Positions 1 to 7,711 of a stretch of DNA of 19,779 nt are shown one piece after another. The translations under genes and the position numbers were made by a program. Source of the stretch: an uncultured Collinsella sp. (lineage in GTDB: Bacteria; Actinomycetota; Coriobacteriia; Coriobacteriales; Coriobacteriaceae); assembly GCA_902494465.1 (NCBI GenBank), contig CABUTH010000015.1, forward strand, positions 1 to 19,779, in the 5' to 3' direction. The first letter of the stretch is position 1, and each line of letters opens with the position of its first letter. Below the pieces are notes generated by a model that saw only the letters and a list, made by a program, of their open reading frames with translations, did not search any database and was not told the origin of the DNA.

Positions 1-840
1 GTCGACAAAATCTTGGCCGACCATGAGCCTTTTGTCTCGCAGGACTACACCGGTCACTTCCGTATCGGCGGCCTCAAGATGTTCTTTGACGGTTCTCCCC
101 AGGGTCGTACGGCGTGGATGACCGAGCCCTACACTCCCGGCGATGAGGGCGAGGGTTACTGCGGTTATGGCACCATGACCGACAAGGCCGCTTATGACTT
201 TATGCGCAAGGCCATCGACGGCAATCATCAGCTGCTCGCCCATACCAATGGCGATGCGGCTGCCGACCAGTACCTGCGCGTGTACAAGCGCGCGCTGGAG
301 GATTCGCCTAATCCCGATAAAGCGAGCCTGCACCCGGTCATGATCCACTGCCAGACTGCCCGCCGCGATCAGTACGAGCAGATGGCCGAGATCAACATGA
401 TCCCGTCGATTTTCGCCAGCCATATCTGGTACTGGGCCGACGTGCATCTTAAGAACTTCGGTCCCGTGCGCGGCGGTCGCGTGTCTGCCTGCCATGACGC
501 TCTGGAGTGCGGCCTGCCGTTTACCTTCCACACCGACACGCCGGTGCTGCGCCCCAATTTCTTTGAGGCTGTGTGGTGCGCCGCCAAGCGCGTCACTAAG
601 GGCGGCGCTCAGCTGGACGAGGATCAGAAGATCAGCGTGTACGAGGGTCTGAAGGCCATCACGGTCAACGGCGCTTTCCAGTATGGCGAGCTCGACCGTA
701 AGGGCACGCTCGAGGCCGGCAAGCTGGCCGACTTTTGCATTGTCGAGAAGAACCCGCTCAAGATCGAGCTCGACGAGGTGCGCAACCTGCGCGTTCTCGA
801 GACGATCAAAGAGGGCGAGACTGTCTGGACGCGCAAATAG
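1..840 (+). CDS. Amidohydrolase family 3 protein (YtcJ-like), C-terminal part
   Basis: The reading frame is open from base 1, so the gene starts before the window and about 280 C-terminal residues are visible. Family 3 amidohydrolases are metal-dependent hydrolases of the urease superfamily with a TIM barrel and a small beta-sandwich; substrates are mostly unknown. Visible family motifs in order are KMFFDGSPQGRTA, HTNGDAAADQYL (normally HANGD), IHCQTARRDQYEQM, the late metal/catalytic Asp in FHTDTPVLRP, and the C-terminal ITVNGAFQYG with KGTLEAGKLADFCIV, where the chain returns to the sandwich domain. The N-terminal HxH metal site lies outside the window. The TTG at base 13 is not a credible start because it would remove half the barrel. 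It is cytoplasmic (no signal can be judged) and convergent with the next gene. Family is certain; substrate cannot be told. Confidence 0.9.
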   Translation, partial: VDKILADHEPFVSQDYTGHFRIGGLKMFFDGSPQGRTAWMTEPYTPGDEGEGYCGYGTMTDKAAYDFMRKAIDGNHQLLAHTNGDAAADQYLRVYKRALEDSPNPDKASLHPVMIHCQTARRDQYEQMAEINMIPSIFASHIWYWADVHLKNFGPVRGGRVSACHDALECGLPFTFHTDTPVLRPNFFEAVWCAAKRVTKGGAQLDEDQKISVYEGLKAITVNGAFQYGELDRKGTLEAGKLADFCIVEKNPLKIELDEVRNLRVLETIKEGETVWTRK

Positions 841-872
841 CTTTGCCATGGCATAGGCCATAGACGCTAAAT

Positions 873-909
873 AGAACCCGTGGCTGCAGGGGCGGCCATG
901 GGTTCTTTG
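873..909 (+). terminator. Rho-independent terminator after the amidohydrolase
   Basis: Arms AGAACCCGTGGC (873-884) and GCCATGGGTTCT (895-906) pair over 12 bp with one G-U wobble around a 10-nt loop. A short T-containing tail follows. It lies 30 bp after the stop codon, between two convergent genes. Confidence 0.65.
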
Positions 910-964
910 CGCTTAAGCGTATTTGAAGGCTTGCATGGGCACGCGCGATGGGCGCCCACGCCGT

Positions 965-2797
965 CTACCGTTTGAGACCGGTCTCGGATGCGAGCTTGCG
1001 GAAGCGCTGTGTGGCCGGAGTGAGGACGCGCTCATCGCTTGGGGCGACGCAGAGCACCAGGATGTGTTGCAGGCGGTCGCCGGTAAAGCCGACTCGTGTT
1101 TCCACGCGGTAATGCACGGCCCCGGTTTGAGCGACATCTTGGGAACATACGGTCAGCAAGAGCCAAGGTCCGTGCGTGAACGACAGCATCTCGAAGGTGT
1201 TCGAGAAGCCGGAGAGCGTGCCACGCCAGAGGCCGTCTTCGACAAGTGCAGCGTGAAGGGTGCGCGTGAGCATGCGCGCGTGCGAAATATCGAGCTCGCG
1301 CTCGGGAAGACCGCCGGCAAGCGGGGCGTCGTCGAGTGCGTGAGGGCATCCAAGCTTCATGAGCAGCAGCTCGATGCGGCTGCGATCGGCGTCATCGATG
1401 GCATTGCTCAGCACGCAGAGTGGAAGCGTCGTCTTGATGGGGTCGAATGAGACCAGGAAGTCGAGGCTGCTGTGCTTGGGGTCTGATTCAATCTCGGCGA
1501 CTTCTGTTTCGGTCAGCACACGCGCGACCCGCATGCAGGGAATGAGCCGCTCAAGTCGATCGCGCGCATAGAAGACCTGCTCAATGCCGCAGTTGACCAC
1601 GAGTCCGACGCGCCATTGATCGTGCGAGGACAGGCCGTCCATATACGAGAGCAATAGCATCGCCAGGCGCGTCACGTCGGTCTGGTATAGATTCAGCCCA
1701 GATAGGCCGGGCGCGTCGCGCAGCACCTCGGACAGGCGCATAAACGAGGCCATGTTTTCGTATCGCACCGTCCAGGTGTTTTCCTGGGGCAGTGAGATGG
1801 CGCGTTCATAGCGCATGTGGGTTTGTCCGGCTTCGATGAGCGCGGCGCAGGGCTTTTCAAGATGAAGCGGCGGTCGCGTGCCAAAGCGTTCGCCGAGAGC
1901 GCAGAATAACTCCTCGGTGAGGCGCGCCGCCTCGGGTGTGGGCTTATATGTGCGCTGGAACTCGGGCGTCCATCGGCGCGTGGAGACCGTAAAGAGGTCG
2001 CGGATGATGTCGCGCTCGTTGGCGGAGACCTCGATGCCAAAGTGCTGCTCAATGCGGTTGGCGACGTCGTCGTACACAACGGGAATCGCCGAGGTGTAAC
2101 CACCGACCTCTTTGCCCTTAAGAATGCGCAGGACCATAATCTGCAGGTAGACGGCAAGCTGGTGGCGGGCGTTGTCGGTATAGAGCGTTCGGCTTTCGCG
2201 CTCGACGTATGCGATGAGGTCGTTGAAGAATTGCTCGTTGCCGCCAAAGAGCTGCGGCTCAATGCGGCGCTTCATGGCGGTCGACGCGAGCTCAAACAGA
2301 TAATAGACGACGAAGAATCGGATGTACTCCTCGGGACCCTCGACCGTAATGCGACGCCCGCGTACGATTTGGGCTCCAAACGGCGTCATGAGCTAGTTCC
2401 ATGTGCGCAGGTCGTCTTGGGCCTGCTGTTTGTTGGTGAGGATGCCCCGCGCAAGCGATTCGGTGGTGTATTGGTGCCGGTAGTCGCAGGTGAGCAGCAA
2501 CATGCCGCGATAGAAGCGGTCAAGACCGGCGTCCATGGAAAGCGAACGTTCCTTGATGATGTCCGATATCTGACCGCGCTGCGTGCTGTCGCCATCGATG
2601 CGGATGCCGTTGCCGCGCTTGGAGACAATTGCCGCTTGGATGCCCATTTCGTCGAGGAAGGCGTTAGCGGCCCGCATGTCGTTGCGGATGGTGCGCTCCG
2701 AGCAAGCAAGGGCATCGGAGATATCGACTGTCGGGGTGTAGCCCGCCTGGCCGAGCAGGATTTTAAGCAGCTTTGCTTGTCGCTGATTGATGCTCAT
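965..2797 (-). pseudogene. BglG/MtlR-type PRD transcription regulator, interrupted by an in-frame TAG
   Basis: Two consecutive minus-strand ORFs, 2797-2393 (134 aa) and 2389-965 (474 aa), are in the same frame and separated only by TAG (2395-2393) and CTC. Read through, they give one protein of about 610 residues, near the usual length of LicR/MtlR-like regulators. The domains I infer are an N-terminal HTH_11 (about 1-60, CSERTIRNDMRAANAFLDEM), a second Mga-like HTH split by the TAG (TTESLARGILTNKQ, then LMTPFGAQIVRGRRITVEG), two PRD-like helical domains (about 180-390), and an EIIB-like domain keeping a Cys (VGLVVNCGIEQVFYARDRLE). In this family PTS phosphorylation of PRD/EIIB residues controls activity. 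The likely ancestral codon is CAG or GAG. The ATG three bases after the TAG could allow re-initiation, but the second part would lack the first DNA-binding domain. An AGGGAG ribosome site precedes the 2797 start. It is divergent from the MFS gene, a plausible target. Confidence 0.8.
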
Positions 2798-2828
2798 GGG
2801 GCTCCCTAGGGTTGCGAGAAAGCTCGAT

Positions 2829-2930
2829 TTGCCGTATATCTGGAAAAGAGCGTGGCACCTGTCATGATACGCATTTTTTATGATGAGTAGGGGAAGGGTC
2901 GGTTTTAAATCCTTGCCGCATATACGGAAT
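2829..2930. promoter_or_regulatory. Twin palindromic operator candidates between regulator and MFS gene
   Basis: Two similar near-palindromes occur in the 144-bp divergent region: CCGTATATCTGG (2832-2843) and CCGCATATACGG (2916-2927). Both are preceded by TTG and followed by AA. Their starts are 84 bp apart, close to eight helical turns. One lies next to the regulator start and the other just before the MFS start, as expected for a repressor or activator acting on both genes. The assignment to this regulator is inference. Confidence 0.45.
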
Positions 2931-2941
2931 GAAAAAAGCGG

Positions 2942-4558
2942 ATGGTGATGTGCATGAATCGCGCGGTTTCGAACTCGGGGATGGAGCCTGTGGCGCCTTC
3001 TCGTTTGGCGCGACTGGCGCCGCTGATCGTGCTGGCATGCGCTCAGGTGGGTACCTCGGCAGACAACGGTGCGTTTTCGGTTGCCATGGCCGAGATGATG
3101 CGCGTGTTTGGATGTCCGCTCTCGGACGTGCAGATGGCGAGCACGGTCTATTCGCTTATGGCGGGCACCTTTATGCTTGCAAGCGGTTTGCTCGGCATGG
3201 TTATCGGGTGGTGCCGCAACTTCCGTGCCGGATTGGTGCTTGCTGTGGTGGGAGAGCTGCTGTGCGCGTTTTCACCGAGCATTGAGCTGCTTATTTGGGG
3301 TGGCCGACTGATGGTCGGGCTGGGCGCAAGCCTCATTATCCCTTCGGTACTGGGCATGGTGTCCATGCTGTACGAAGGCGAGGAGCGCAAGCAGGCATAT
3401 GGCGTGATTGCCGCATCGGCGGCGCTTGCGACGATTATTCCTATCGCGCTGGGCATTCTGGTCGATATCGCAGGTTTTCGCGTGACCTTCGGCGTGCTCG
3501 CCGCCTATTTTGTCGCACTGCTCGTTGCGAGCGCAAAGCTGCCGACGGGCGGCGGGCTGCATGCGGGCAAGTTTGACGCGCCGGGCGCGGTTATTGCCTC
3601 TCTGGGATTGTTCGCCGTTATGTGCGGTCTTTCGCGCATTTCGACCTGGGGCGTATTTGCTCCCTTGCCGCAGGCTCCCTTTACGATTGCCGGCATTTCT
3701 CCCGCTTTGCCTATTGTCGGCGTCGGCCTGCTATTGCTGGTGATGCTGATTCCGGTCGAGCACTGGATGGAGCGCACCCACGGCATAGCGATTTTGCCGT
3801 CGAGCTTTGTGCGCAATCCCACCGTTCGCTCCGGCGTCATCGCCATTGCTCTGCCGTTTTTCTACATGGGCGCTCAGGGTCTGGTCGGCACTTCGTACTA
3901 TCAGCTTGTAATTGGCCTTGGCGGCATGCAGACAGCGCTTTTGGGCATCATCTCGGGTGTGCCCATGCTGGTGCTCGCAATGTTTGTGCCGCGCAAGTTT
4001 CCGCAGCTTAAGCCTTGGTCTGTGGTGCGTACGGGCTATGTCTTTATGGCGGCGGCCTGTGTGAGCATGGCGTTTGGCGTGCGCGCGTCCGAGCTGACGC
4101 CCATTATGGTGGTCGGTACGCTCTTTGGTGGCGTGGGCGTTGGCCTGGTAAACTCGCAGGCCAACAACATTGTCGCTTCCGCCGTGCCGCCGAGTGACGC
4201 CCAGCAATCGGGCGGCATCCAGGGTGCGGCGCGTAACCTGGGCCTCGCGTTGGGCTCTGCCGCCATGGGTTCGGTCCTGCTTATCGCTGTCAACACCGGT
4301 CTCGATGCACGTATTGATGCGAGCAATGTGGTCGACACACAAAGTAAAGCGGCGCTCGAAGAGGTTGTTTATACCTACGAGAGTGATGCCGCGTTTATGG
4401 CGCGCCTGGAATCGATGGGCGTTGCGTCCGAGGCGCAGGGGGAGCTCTTGGCGGACAATGTCGAGGTTCGCGCAAAGTCTGCGGCCACGGCCTTCTACGT
4501 GGTGGCAGGACTTGCCGTCGCAGCGCTCGCAACGACCTTCCCCAAGCAAGCCTCATAG
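2942..4558 (+). CDS. MFS multidrug/proton antiporter, DHA2 (14-TM) type
   Basis: This 538-residue, strongly hydrophobic protein looks like a drug:H+ antiporter of the EmrB/QacA class in the cytoplasmic membrane. Twelve to fourteen membrane segments can be read. The first loop carries a motif-A-like stretch (GLLGMVIGWCRNFRAG), then GGRLMVGLGASLIIPSVLGM and a motif-C-like segment in the fifth helix (PIALGILVDIAGF). A long, polar, probably external loop (about residues 445-505) precedes the last helix, as in DHA2 proteins. Three close in-frame ATGs (2942, 2948, 2954) are possible starts and none has a clear Shine-Dalgarno sequence, so the exact start is open. It is transcribed away from the PRD regulator over a 144-bp region with twin palindromes. 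Substrate is unknown. Confidence 0.85.
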   Translation: MVMCMNRAVSNSGMEPVAPSRLARLAPLIVLACAQVGTSADNGAFSVAMAEMMRVFGCPLSDVQMASTVYSLMAGTFMLASGLLGMVIGWCRNFRAGLVLAVVGELLCAFSPSIELLIWGGRLMVGLGASLIIPSVLGMVSMLYEGEERKQAYGVIAASAALATIIPIALGILVDIAGFRVTFGVLAAYFVALLVASAKLPTGGGLHAGKFDAPGAVIASLGLFAVMCGLSRISTWGVFAPLPQAPFTIAGISPALPIVGVGLLLLVMLIPVEHWMERTHGIAILPSSFVRNPTVRSGVIAIALPFFYMGAQGLVGTSYYQLVIGLGGMQTALLGIISGVPMLVLAMFVPRKFPQLKPWSVVRTGYVFMAAACVSMAFGVRASELTPIMVVGTLFGGVGVGLVNSQANNIVASAVPPSDAQQSGGIQGAARNLGLALGSAAMGSVLLIAVNTGLDARIDASNVVDTQSKAALEEVVYTYESDAAFMARLESMGVASEAQGELLADNVEVRAKSAATAFYVVAGLAVAALATTFPKQAS

Positions 4559-4574
4559 ACAAACGCCGCCGTCC

Positions 4575-4613
4575 AAACCGCCATGAAGGGGATAGTTCCC
4601 TTCGTGGCGGTTT
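4575..4613 (+). terminator. Terminator-like hairpin after the MFS gene, copy 1 of a dispersed hairpin repeat
   Basis: Arms AAACCGCCATGAAGGG (4575-4590) and CCCTTCGTGGCGGTTT (4598-4613) pair over 16 bp with one wobble and a 7-nt loop. A TTTTGCTGTT tail begins at 4611. It starts 17 bp after the MFS stop codon and probably ends that transcript. It resembles the hairpins at 4795-4847 and 6918-6956. Confidence 0.6.
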
Positions 4614-4630
4614 TGCTGTTCCGGCCTTCA

Positions 4631-4790
4631 ACTGTCTCGATCTGTAACATCTGGACGGCAAAACCGGTTCTACCTGTTGCAGATTGAGACAAAACGTCGA
4701 GGTCGGACGGAAAATCTCAATCTGTAACAGTAAGTCCGCTTTTGGTGTCCTAGATGTTACAGATCGAGATAAATCGCCGGGACAGGCCAC
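4631..4790. repeat. Four alternating 15-bp inverted repeats at exact 40-bp spacing
   Basis: Copies are TCTCGATCTGTAACA (4635-4649, forward), TGTTGCAGATTGAGA (4675-4689, reverse), TCTCAATCTGTAACA (4715-4729, forward) and TGTTACAGATCGAGA (4755-4769, reverse). Starts are exactly 40 bp apart, so the array is two diverged 80-bp units, each with one forward and one reverse copy. The outer pair is perfect over 18 bp (4635-4652 against 4752-4769). The inner pair has one mismatch. It lies wholly between genes. Function is not known to me; a multi-site protein-binding array or a short interspersed repeat are both possible. Confidence 0.8.
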
Positions 4791-4794
4791 CACC

Positions 4795-4847
4795 CCGGTC
4801 CAAACCACCACGAAGGGGGCAGGTACCTTTGTGGTGGTTTGGACCGG
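4795..4847. repeat. 22-bp-stem hairpin, copy 2 of the dispersed hairpin repeat
   Basis: Left arm 4795-4816 (begins CCGGTCCAAACC) and right arm 4826-4847 (ends GGTTTGGACCGG) pair over 22 bp with one G-U wobble around the 9-nt loop GGGCAGGTA as read from 4817 (one base less G than the full run). No T tail follows. The inner part CCACCACGAAGG...CCTTTGTGGTGG matches the hairpin at 6918-6956, which is in the opposite orientation. Confidence 0.75.
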
Positions 4848-4866
4848 CTGGACGTGTGTGCATCGG

Positions 4867-4890
4867 GTGGTATCTAAGTTGAGATACCAC
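4867..4890. repeat. Perfect 9-bp inverted repeat upstream of the glmS promoter
   Basis: GTGGTATCT (4867-4875) and AGATACCAC (4882-4890) are exact complements around AAGTTG. It lies 30 bp upstream of the TACAAT box of glmS. It could be an operator or a small terminator shielding glmS. Confidence 0.5.
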
Positions 4891-4920
4891 TTCTAGTATA
4901 TCAGCTTGCGTTTGCGTGAG

Positions 4921-4926
4921 TACAAT
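4921..4926 (+). promoter_or_regulatory. Candidate -10 box of glmS
   Basis: TACAAT lies 74 bp before the glmS start within GAGTACAATACTCG. A nearly identical string (AGTACAATCTCG) precedes ilvE at 18441. No good -35 is seen at 16-18 bp, so confidence is limited. Confidence 0.4.
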
Positions 4927-5000
4927 ACTCGAACGTTGTACGTCTCAGCGCCCCTTGTGCGTGGACGTCTTGCAGTCACGCGAACGAAGGGATTTATCTT

Positions 5001-6848
5001 ATGTGCGGAATCGTCGGCTACACCGGCTCTGATATTGCAAAGAACATCCTGGTCACGGGCCTCAAGCGTATGGAGTATCGCGGCTATGACTCCTCGGGCG
5101 TCGCGCTCGAGGTGGGCGAGGGCGCCGCGGCGCACCTCGACGTCATCCGCCGCGTGGGCAAGGTCGCGGGCCTGGAGAGCGAGCTTTCCAACATCGACAG
5201 CGACGCTACCTGCGGTATCGGCCACACCCGTTGGGCCACCCACGGCAAGCCCTCCGTCGTTAACGCTCACCCCCACACCAGCTGCGACGGTCGTATCGCC
5301 ATCGTCCACAACGGCATCATCGAGAACTTCGCCGAGCTGCGCGAAGAGCTGGAGGGCCGCGGCCACCACTTTAAGAGCGAGACCGATACCGAGGTCTTCG
5401 CGCATCTGATCGAAGAGGCTTATGCCGAGACGCACGACCTGATGGCCTCCGTGCGCGAGGCTTGCACCCACGTGGTCGGTGCCTATGGTCTGGCCGCCGT
5501 GTGCGCTGACGAGCCCGGCGTGATCGCCGTGGCCCGCAAGGATTCCCCGATCGTAGTCGGCGTGGGCGAAACCGGCTCCTATGTTGCTTCCGATGTCATC
5601 GCGCTCATCGACGCCACCCGCGATGTCGTGGTGCTCGAGGACGGTCAGTTTGCCAAGCTCACGCCCGCAGGCGTCGAGTACACCGACGAGGCCGGCAACG
5701 TTACCGAGCCCAAGGTCGCCCACATCGACTGGGACCTGGACATGGCCGAAAAGGGCGGTTATCCCGACTTTATGCTCAAGGAAATCCACGAGCAGCCGCG
5801 CGTCGTGCGTGACACGCTGGTCGGTCGTATGACGCCGGCCGGCGAGCTCGACATCGACGAGCTGGGCCTTTCGCTCGAGGAACTCAACGACATCGACCGC
5901 GTCTACGTGATCGCTTGCGGCACCAGCTATCACGCTGGCCTCATTGCCAAGAACCTTATCGAGGGCTGGGCTCGCATCCCCACCGAGGTGGAGGCGGCCA
6001 GCGAGTTCCGTTATCGCAATCCCATCATCACGCCGACGACGCTCGTCGTTGCCGTGTCCCAGTCGGGCGAGACGGCCGATACCCTTGCCGCCATCCGCGA
6101 CGCGCGCATCAAGGGCGCCAAGGTCTTTGGCATCACCAACGTGGTGGGCAGCCCCGTGGCGCGCGAGAGCGACGGTGTCATCTATACCAAGGCCAACAAG
6201 GAGATCGCGGTCGCCTCGACCAAGAGCTTTATCGGCCAGGTTGTGAGCCTGACGCTGCTGGCTCTGCTGCTGGCGCAGGTCAAGTACCGCCTGACCACCA
6301 AGCAGGCGCGCATGCTGTTCCGCGAGCTTTCCGATACGGCCGAGCAGATCCAGTGGATTTTGGATACCCAGACCGAGGCCGTGCATGACGCCGCCCTGCT
6401 GTGCAAGGACGCGCAGTCGGCGCTGTTCGTGGGCCGCGGCATGGGCGCCGCCATTTCCTACGAGGGCGCGCTCAAGCTCAAGGAGGTCAGTTACCTGCAC
6501 GCCGAGGCATATGCTGCCGGCGAGATGAAGCACGGTCCCATCGCGCTGATCGATCCGGGCTTCCCCGTTATCGCGGTGGCGACCAAGAGCGCCACGTACG
6601 ATAAGACGGTGTCGAACCTTATGGAGTGCAAGGCACGTGGCGCCAAGGTCATCGTCGTTGCCACCGAGGGCGACGAGGAGATCAACAAGATCGCCGACTG
6701 CATCATCCGCGTGCCGGCAGTCCGCGACGTGTTCAGCCCCATCACGGCGAGCGTCCCGCTGCAGCTGCTCGCCCGCGAGGTCGCCATCCTGCGCGGCTGC
6801 GACGTCGACCAGCCCCGTAACCTGGCGAAAAGCGTTACTGTCGAGTAG
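5001..6848 (+). CDS. glmS: Glutamine--fructose-6-phosphate aminotransferase (isomerizing)
   Basis: GlmS makes glucosamine-6-phosphate from fructose-6-phosphate and glutamine, the first committed step to UDP-GlcNAc for peptidoglycan. The 615 residues match the usual length (about 609). The start is fixed by the mature sequence MCGIVGY, where Cys2 is the glutaminase nucleophile, with GAAGGGA 10 bases upstream. The class II glutaminase domain (about 2-225) shows RMEYRGYDSSG, GIGHTRWATHG and HNGIIENF. The first SIS domain (about 295-430) shows CGTSYHAG and SQSGETADT. The second (about 465-600) shows EGALKLKEVSYLHAEAY and GEMKHGP. The C-terminus is the classic PRNLAKSVTVE. It stands alone as a transcription unit with its own terminator. 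A glmS ribozyme is not evident in the short leader. Confidence 0.98.
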   Translation: MCGIVGYTGSDIAKNILVTGLKRMEYRGYDSSGVALEVGEGAAAHLDVIRRVGKVAGLESELSNIDSDATCGIGHTRWATHGKPSVVNAHPHTSCDGRIAIVHNGIIENFAELREELEGRGHHFKSETDTEVFAHLIEEAYAETHDLMASVREACTHVVGAYGLAAVCADEPGVIAVARKDSPIVVGVGETGSYVASDVIALIDATRDVVVLEDGQFAKLTPAGVEYTDEAGNVTEPKVAHIDWDLDMAEKGGYPDFMLKEIHEQPRVVRDTLVGRMTPAGELDIDELGLSLEELNDIDRVYVIACGTSYHAGLIAKNLIEGWARIPTEVEAASEFRYRNPIITPTTLVVAVSQSGETADTLAAIRDARIKGAKVFGITNVVGSPVARESDGVIYTKANKEIAVASTKSFIGQVVSLTLLALLLAQVKYRLTTKQARMLFRELSDTAEQIQWILDTQTEAVHDAALLCKDAQSALFVGRGMGAAISYEGALKLKEVSYLHAEAYAAGEMKHGPIALIDPGFPVIAVATKSATYDKTVSNLMECKARGAKVIVVATEGDEEINKIADCIIRVPAVRDVFSPITASVPLQLLAREVAILRGCDVDQPRNLAKSVTVE

Positions 6849-6871
6849 TTGGTTCCGCCGTTCTAACAGCC

Positions 6872-6909
6872 AAGGCCCGGCTCCGCATTAGACGGAGCCG
6901 GGCCTTTTT
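6872..6909 (+). terminator. Rho-independent terminator of glmS
   Basis: A perfect 14-bp stem, AAGGCCCGGCTCCG (6872-6885) with CGGAGCCGGGCCTT (6893-6906), has a 7-nt loop and runs into TTTTT. It is 23 bp after the stop codon. Confidence 0.95.
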
Positions 6910-6917
6910 GTGCGGAG

Positions 6918-6956
6918 AAACCACCACAAAGGTGCCTGTCCCCTTTGTGGTGGTTT
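6918..6956. repeat. Perfect 15-bp-stem hairpin, copy 3 of the dispersed hairpin repeat
   Basis: AAACCACCACAAAGG (6918-6932) and CCTTTGTGGTGGTTT (6942-6956) are exact complements around TGCCTGTCC. The reverse complement of the loop, GGACAGGCA, matches the loop of the 4795-4847 copy, so this copy is inverted. It lies between the convergent glmS and gntR genes, 7 bp from the gntR stop. Confidence 0.75.
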
Positions 6957-6963
6957 TGGCAGG

Positions 6964-7695
6964 TTAGCGGAGCTTGCTGGTCTCGAAGTACTCGGGATAT
7001 TGGTCCAGGACCTCGGTCTGGTTGCGAAACATCATATGCAGGTGCTTGCTGACCAAAAAGCTCGCCTCGATAGGATCGCGACCGGCGATGGCGCGGCGGA
7101 TTTGCTTGTGCTCGTTAACGGTCTCCTGATTGTCGAGCGTCTGCGTGGCGGCGCGCAGCCAGCGGAAGCGCTCCAGGTCGGCATTAGTCTCTTCGAGCCA
7201 TGACCACACGGTGCTGCGGCACGCGATGCTAAAGATCATGCGGTGCATGAGGTTGTCGCTTAAAAAGAATCCGATACGATCCTCTTCGGTCATGGCCTTT
7301 TCCTGCAGCGCGATGGCCCGGTCGAGCTGCTCGATACCTGCCGAGGTGGCGCGAGCGCAGCATTCCACAATCACCTGTTTTTCCAGGTGCTCGCGAATAT
7401 AGCAGGCGCTTTCGGCAAGGGTGAGGTTGATGGGCGAAACATAGGTGCCGCTTTGGGGCACGGTGCGCACCAGGCCCTCTTGCGCCAGACGCACCAGTGC
7501 CTCGCGCACAGGGGTGCGCCCCATGTCCAGGTCATCGCAAAGCTGCTTGACGCCCAGCTTTTCGCCCGGCTTGTAGTCCAGGTAGACGATTTTGCGTCGA
7601 ATGGTGTGGTAGGACTGGTCCTGTAGGCTCGTTTCCTGCTCGCCGACGTGCATCGATTCTTCCATAGCGCCTCGCAACTGTTCTATCAAACTCAT
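6964..7695 (-). CDS. GntR-family regulator, FCD (FadR-type) subfamily
   Basis: This is a cytoplasmic one-component regulator of 243 residues. The N-terminal winged helix (about 25-95) is typical: YHTIRRKIVYLDYKPGEKL, then DLDMGRTPVREALVRLAQEGLV and the wing TVPQSGTYVS. The C-terminal FCD domain (about 100-230) shows the expected ligand pattern for a bound metal or carboxylate: Asp and His in SDNLMHRMIF, then NEHKQI and SKHLHMM. The start at 7695 has no clear ribosome site. Met11 (7665) has GAGG four bases upstream and may be the true start. It is divergent from the YeiH-type gene, with paired 9-bp inverted repeats between them, so autoregulation and control of that gene are likely. Effector unknown. 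Confidence 0.92.
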   Translation of the reverse strand: MSLIEQLRGAMEESMHVGEQETSLQDQSYHTIRRKIVYLDYKPGEKLGVKQLCDDLDMGRTPVREALVRLAQEGLVRTVPQSGTYVSPINLTLAESACYIREHLEKQVIVECCARATSAGIEQLDRAIALQEKAMTEEDRIGFFLSDNLMHRMIFSIACRSTVWSWLEETNADLERFRWLRAATQTLDNQETVNEHKQIRRAIAGRDPIEASFLVSKHLHMMFRNQTEVLDQYPEYFETSKLR

Positions 7696-7711
7696 ATGTC
7701 AGTTGTTAATT

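Larger units (their letters stand above)
4559..5000. other. 442-bp non-coding repeat island upstream of glmS
   Basis: No credible gene is seen. The stretch holds, in order, a hairpin after the MFS stop (4575-4613), two 80-bp units with alternating 15-bp inverted repeats (4631-4790), a 22-bp-stem hairpin (4795-4847), a 9-bp-stem hairpin (4867-4890), and the glmS promoter and leader. Each part is listed separately. Confidence 0.8.

Noticed and set aside
2042..2809. 255-codon plus-strand ORF over the regulator N-terminus
   Set aside because: It spans the TAG region without a stop, so I considered it as the real gene. The minus strand shows clear HTH and PRD/EIIB-type sequence, while this product matches nothing and is a shadow.
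4631..4790. CRISPR array
   Set aside because: Repeats are only 15 bp, alternate in orientation, number four, and have no cas genes nearby.
4927..5000. glmS ribozyme
   Set aside because: The leader is too short and shows no recognisable ribozyme core.
4893..6533. 546-codon ORF antisense to glmS
   Set aside because: It lies opposite a textbook glmS gene, has a low-complexity Ala/Gly/Val/His-type composition, and exists because sense codons TTA, CTA and TCA are rare in this genome, so antisense frames stay open.
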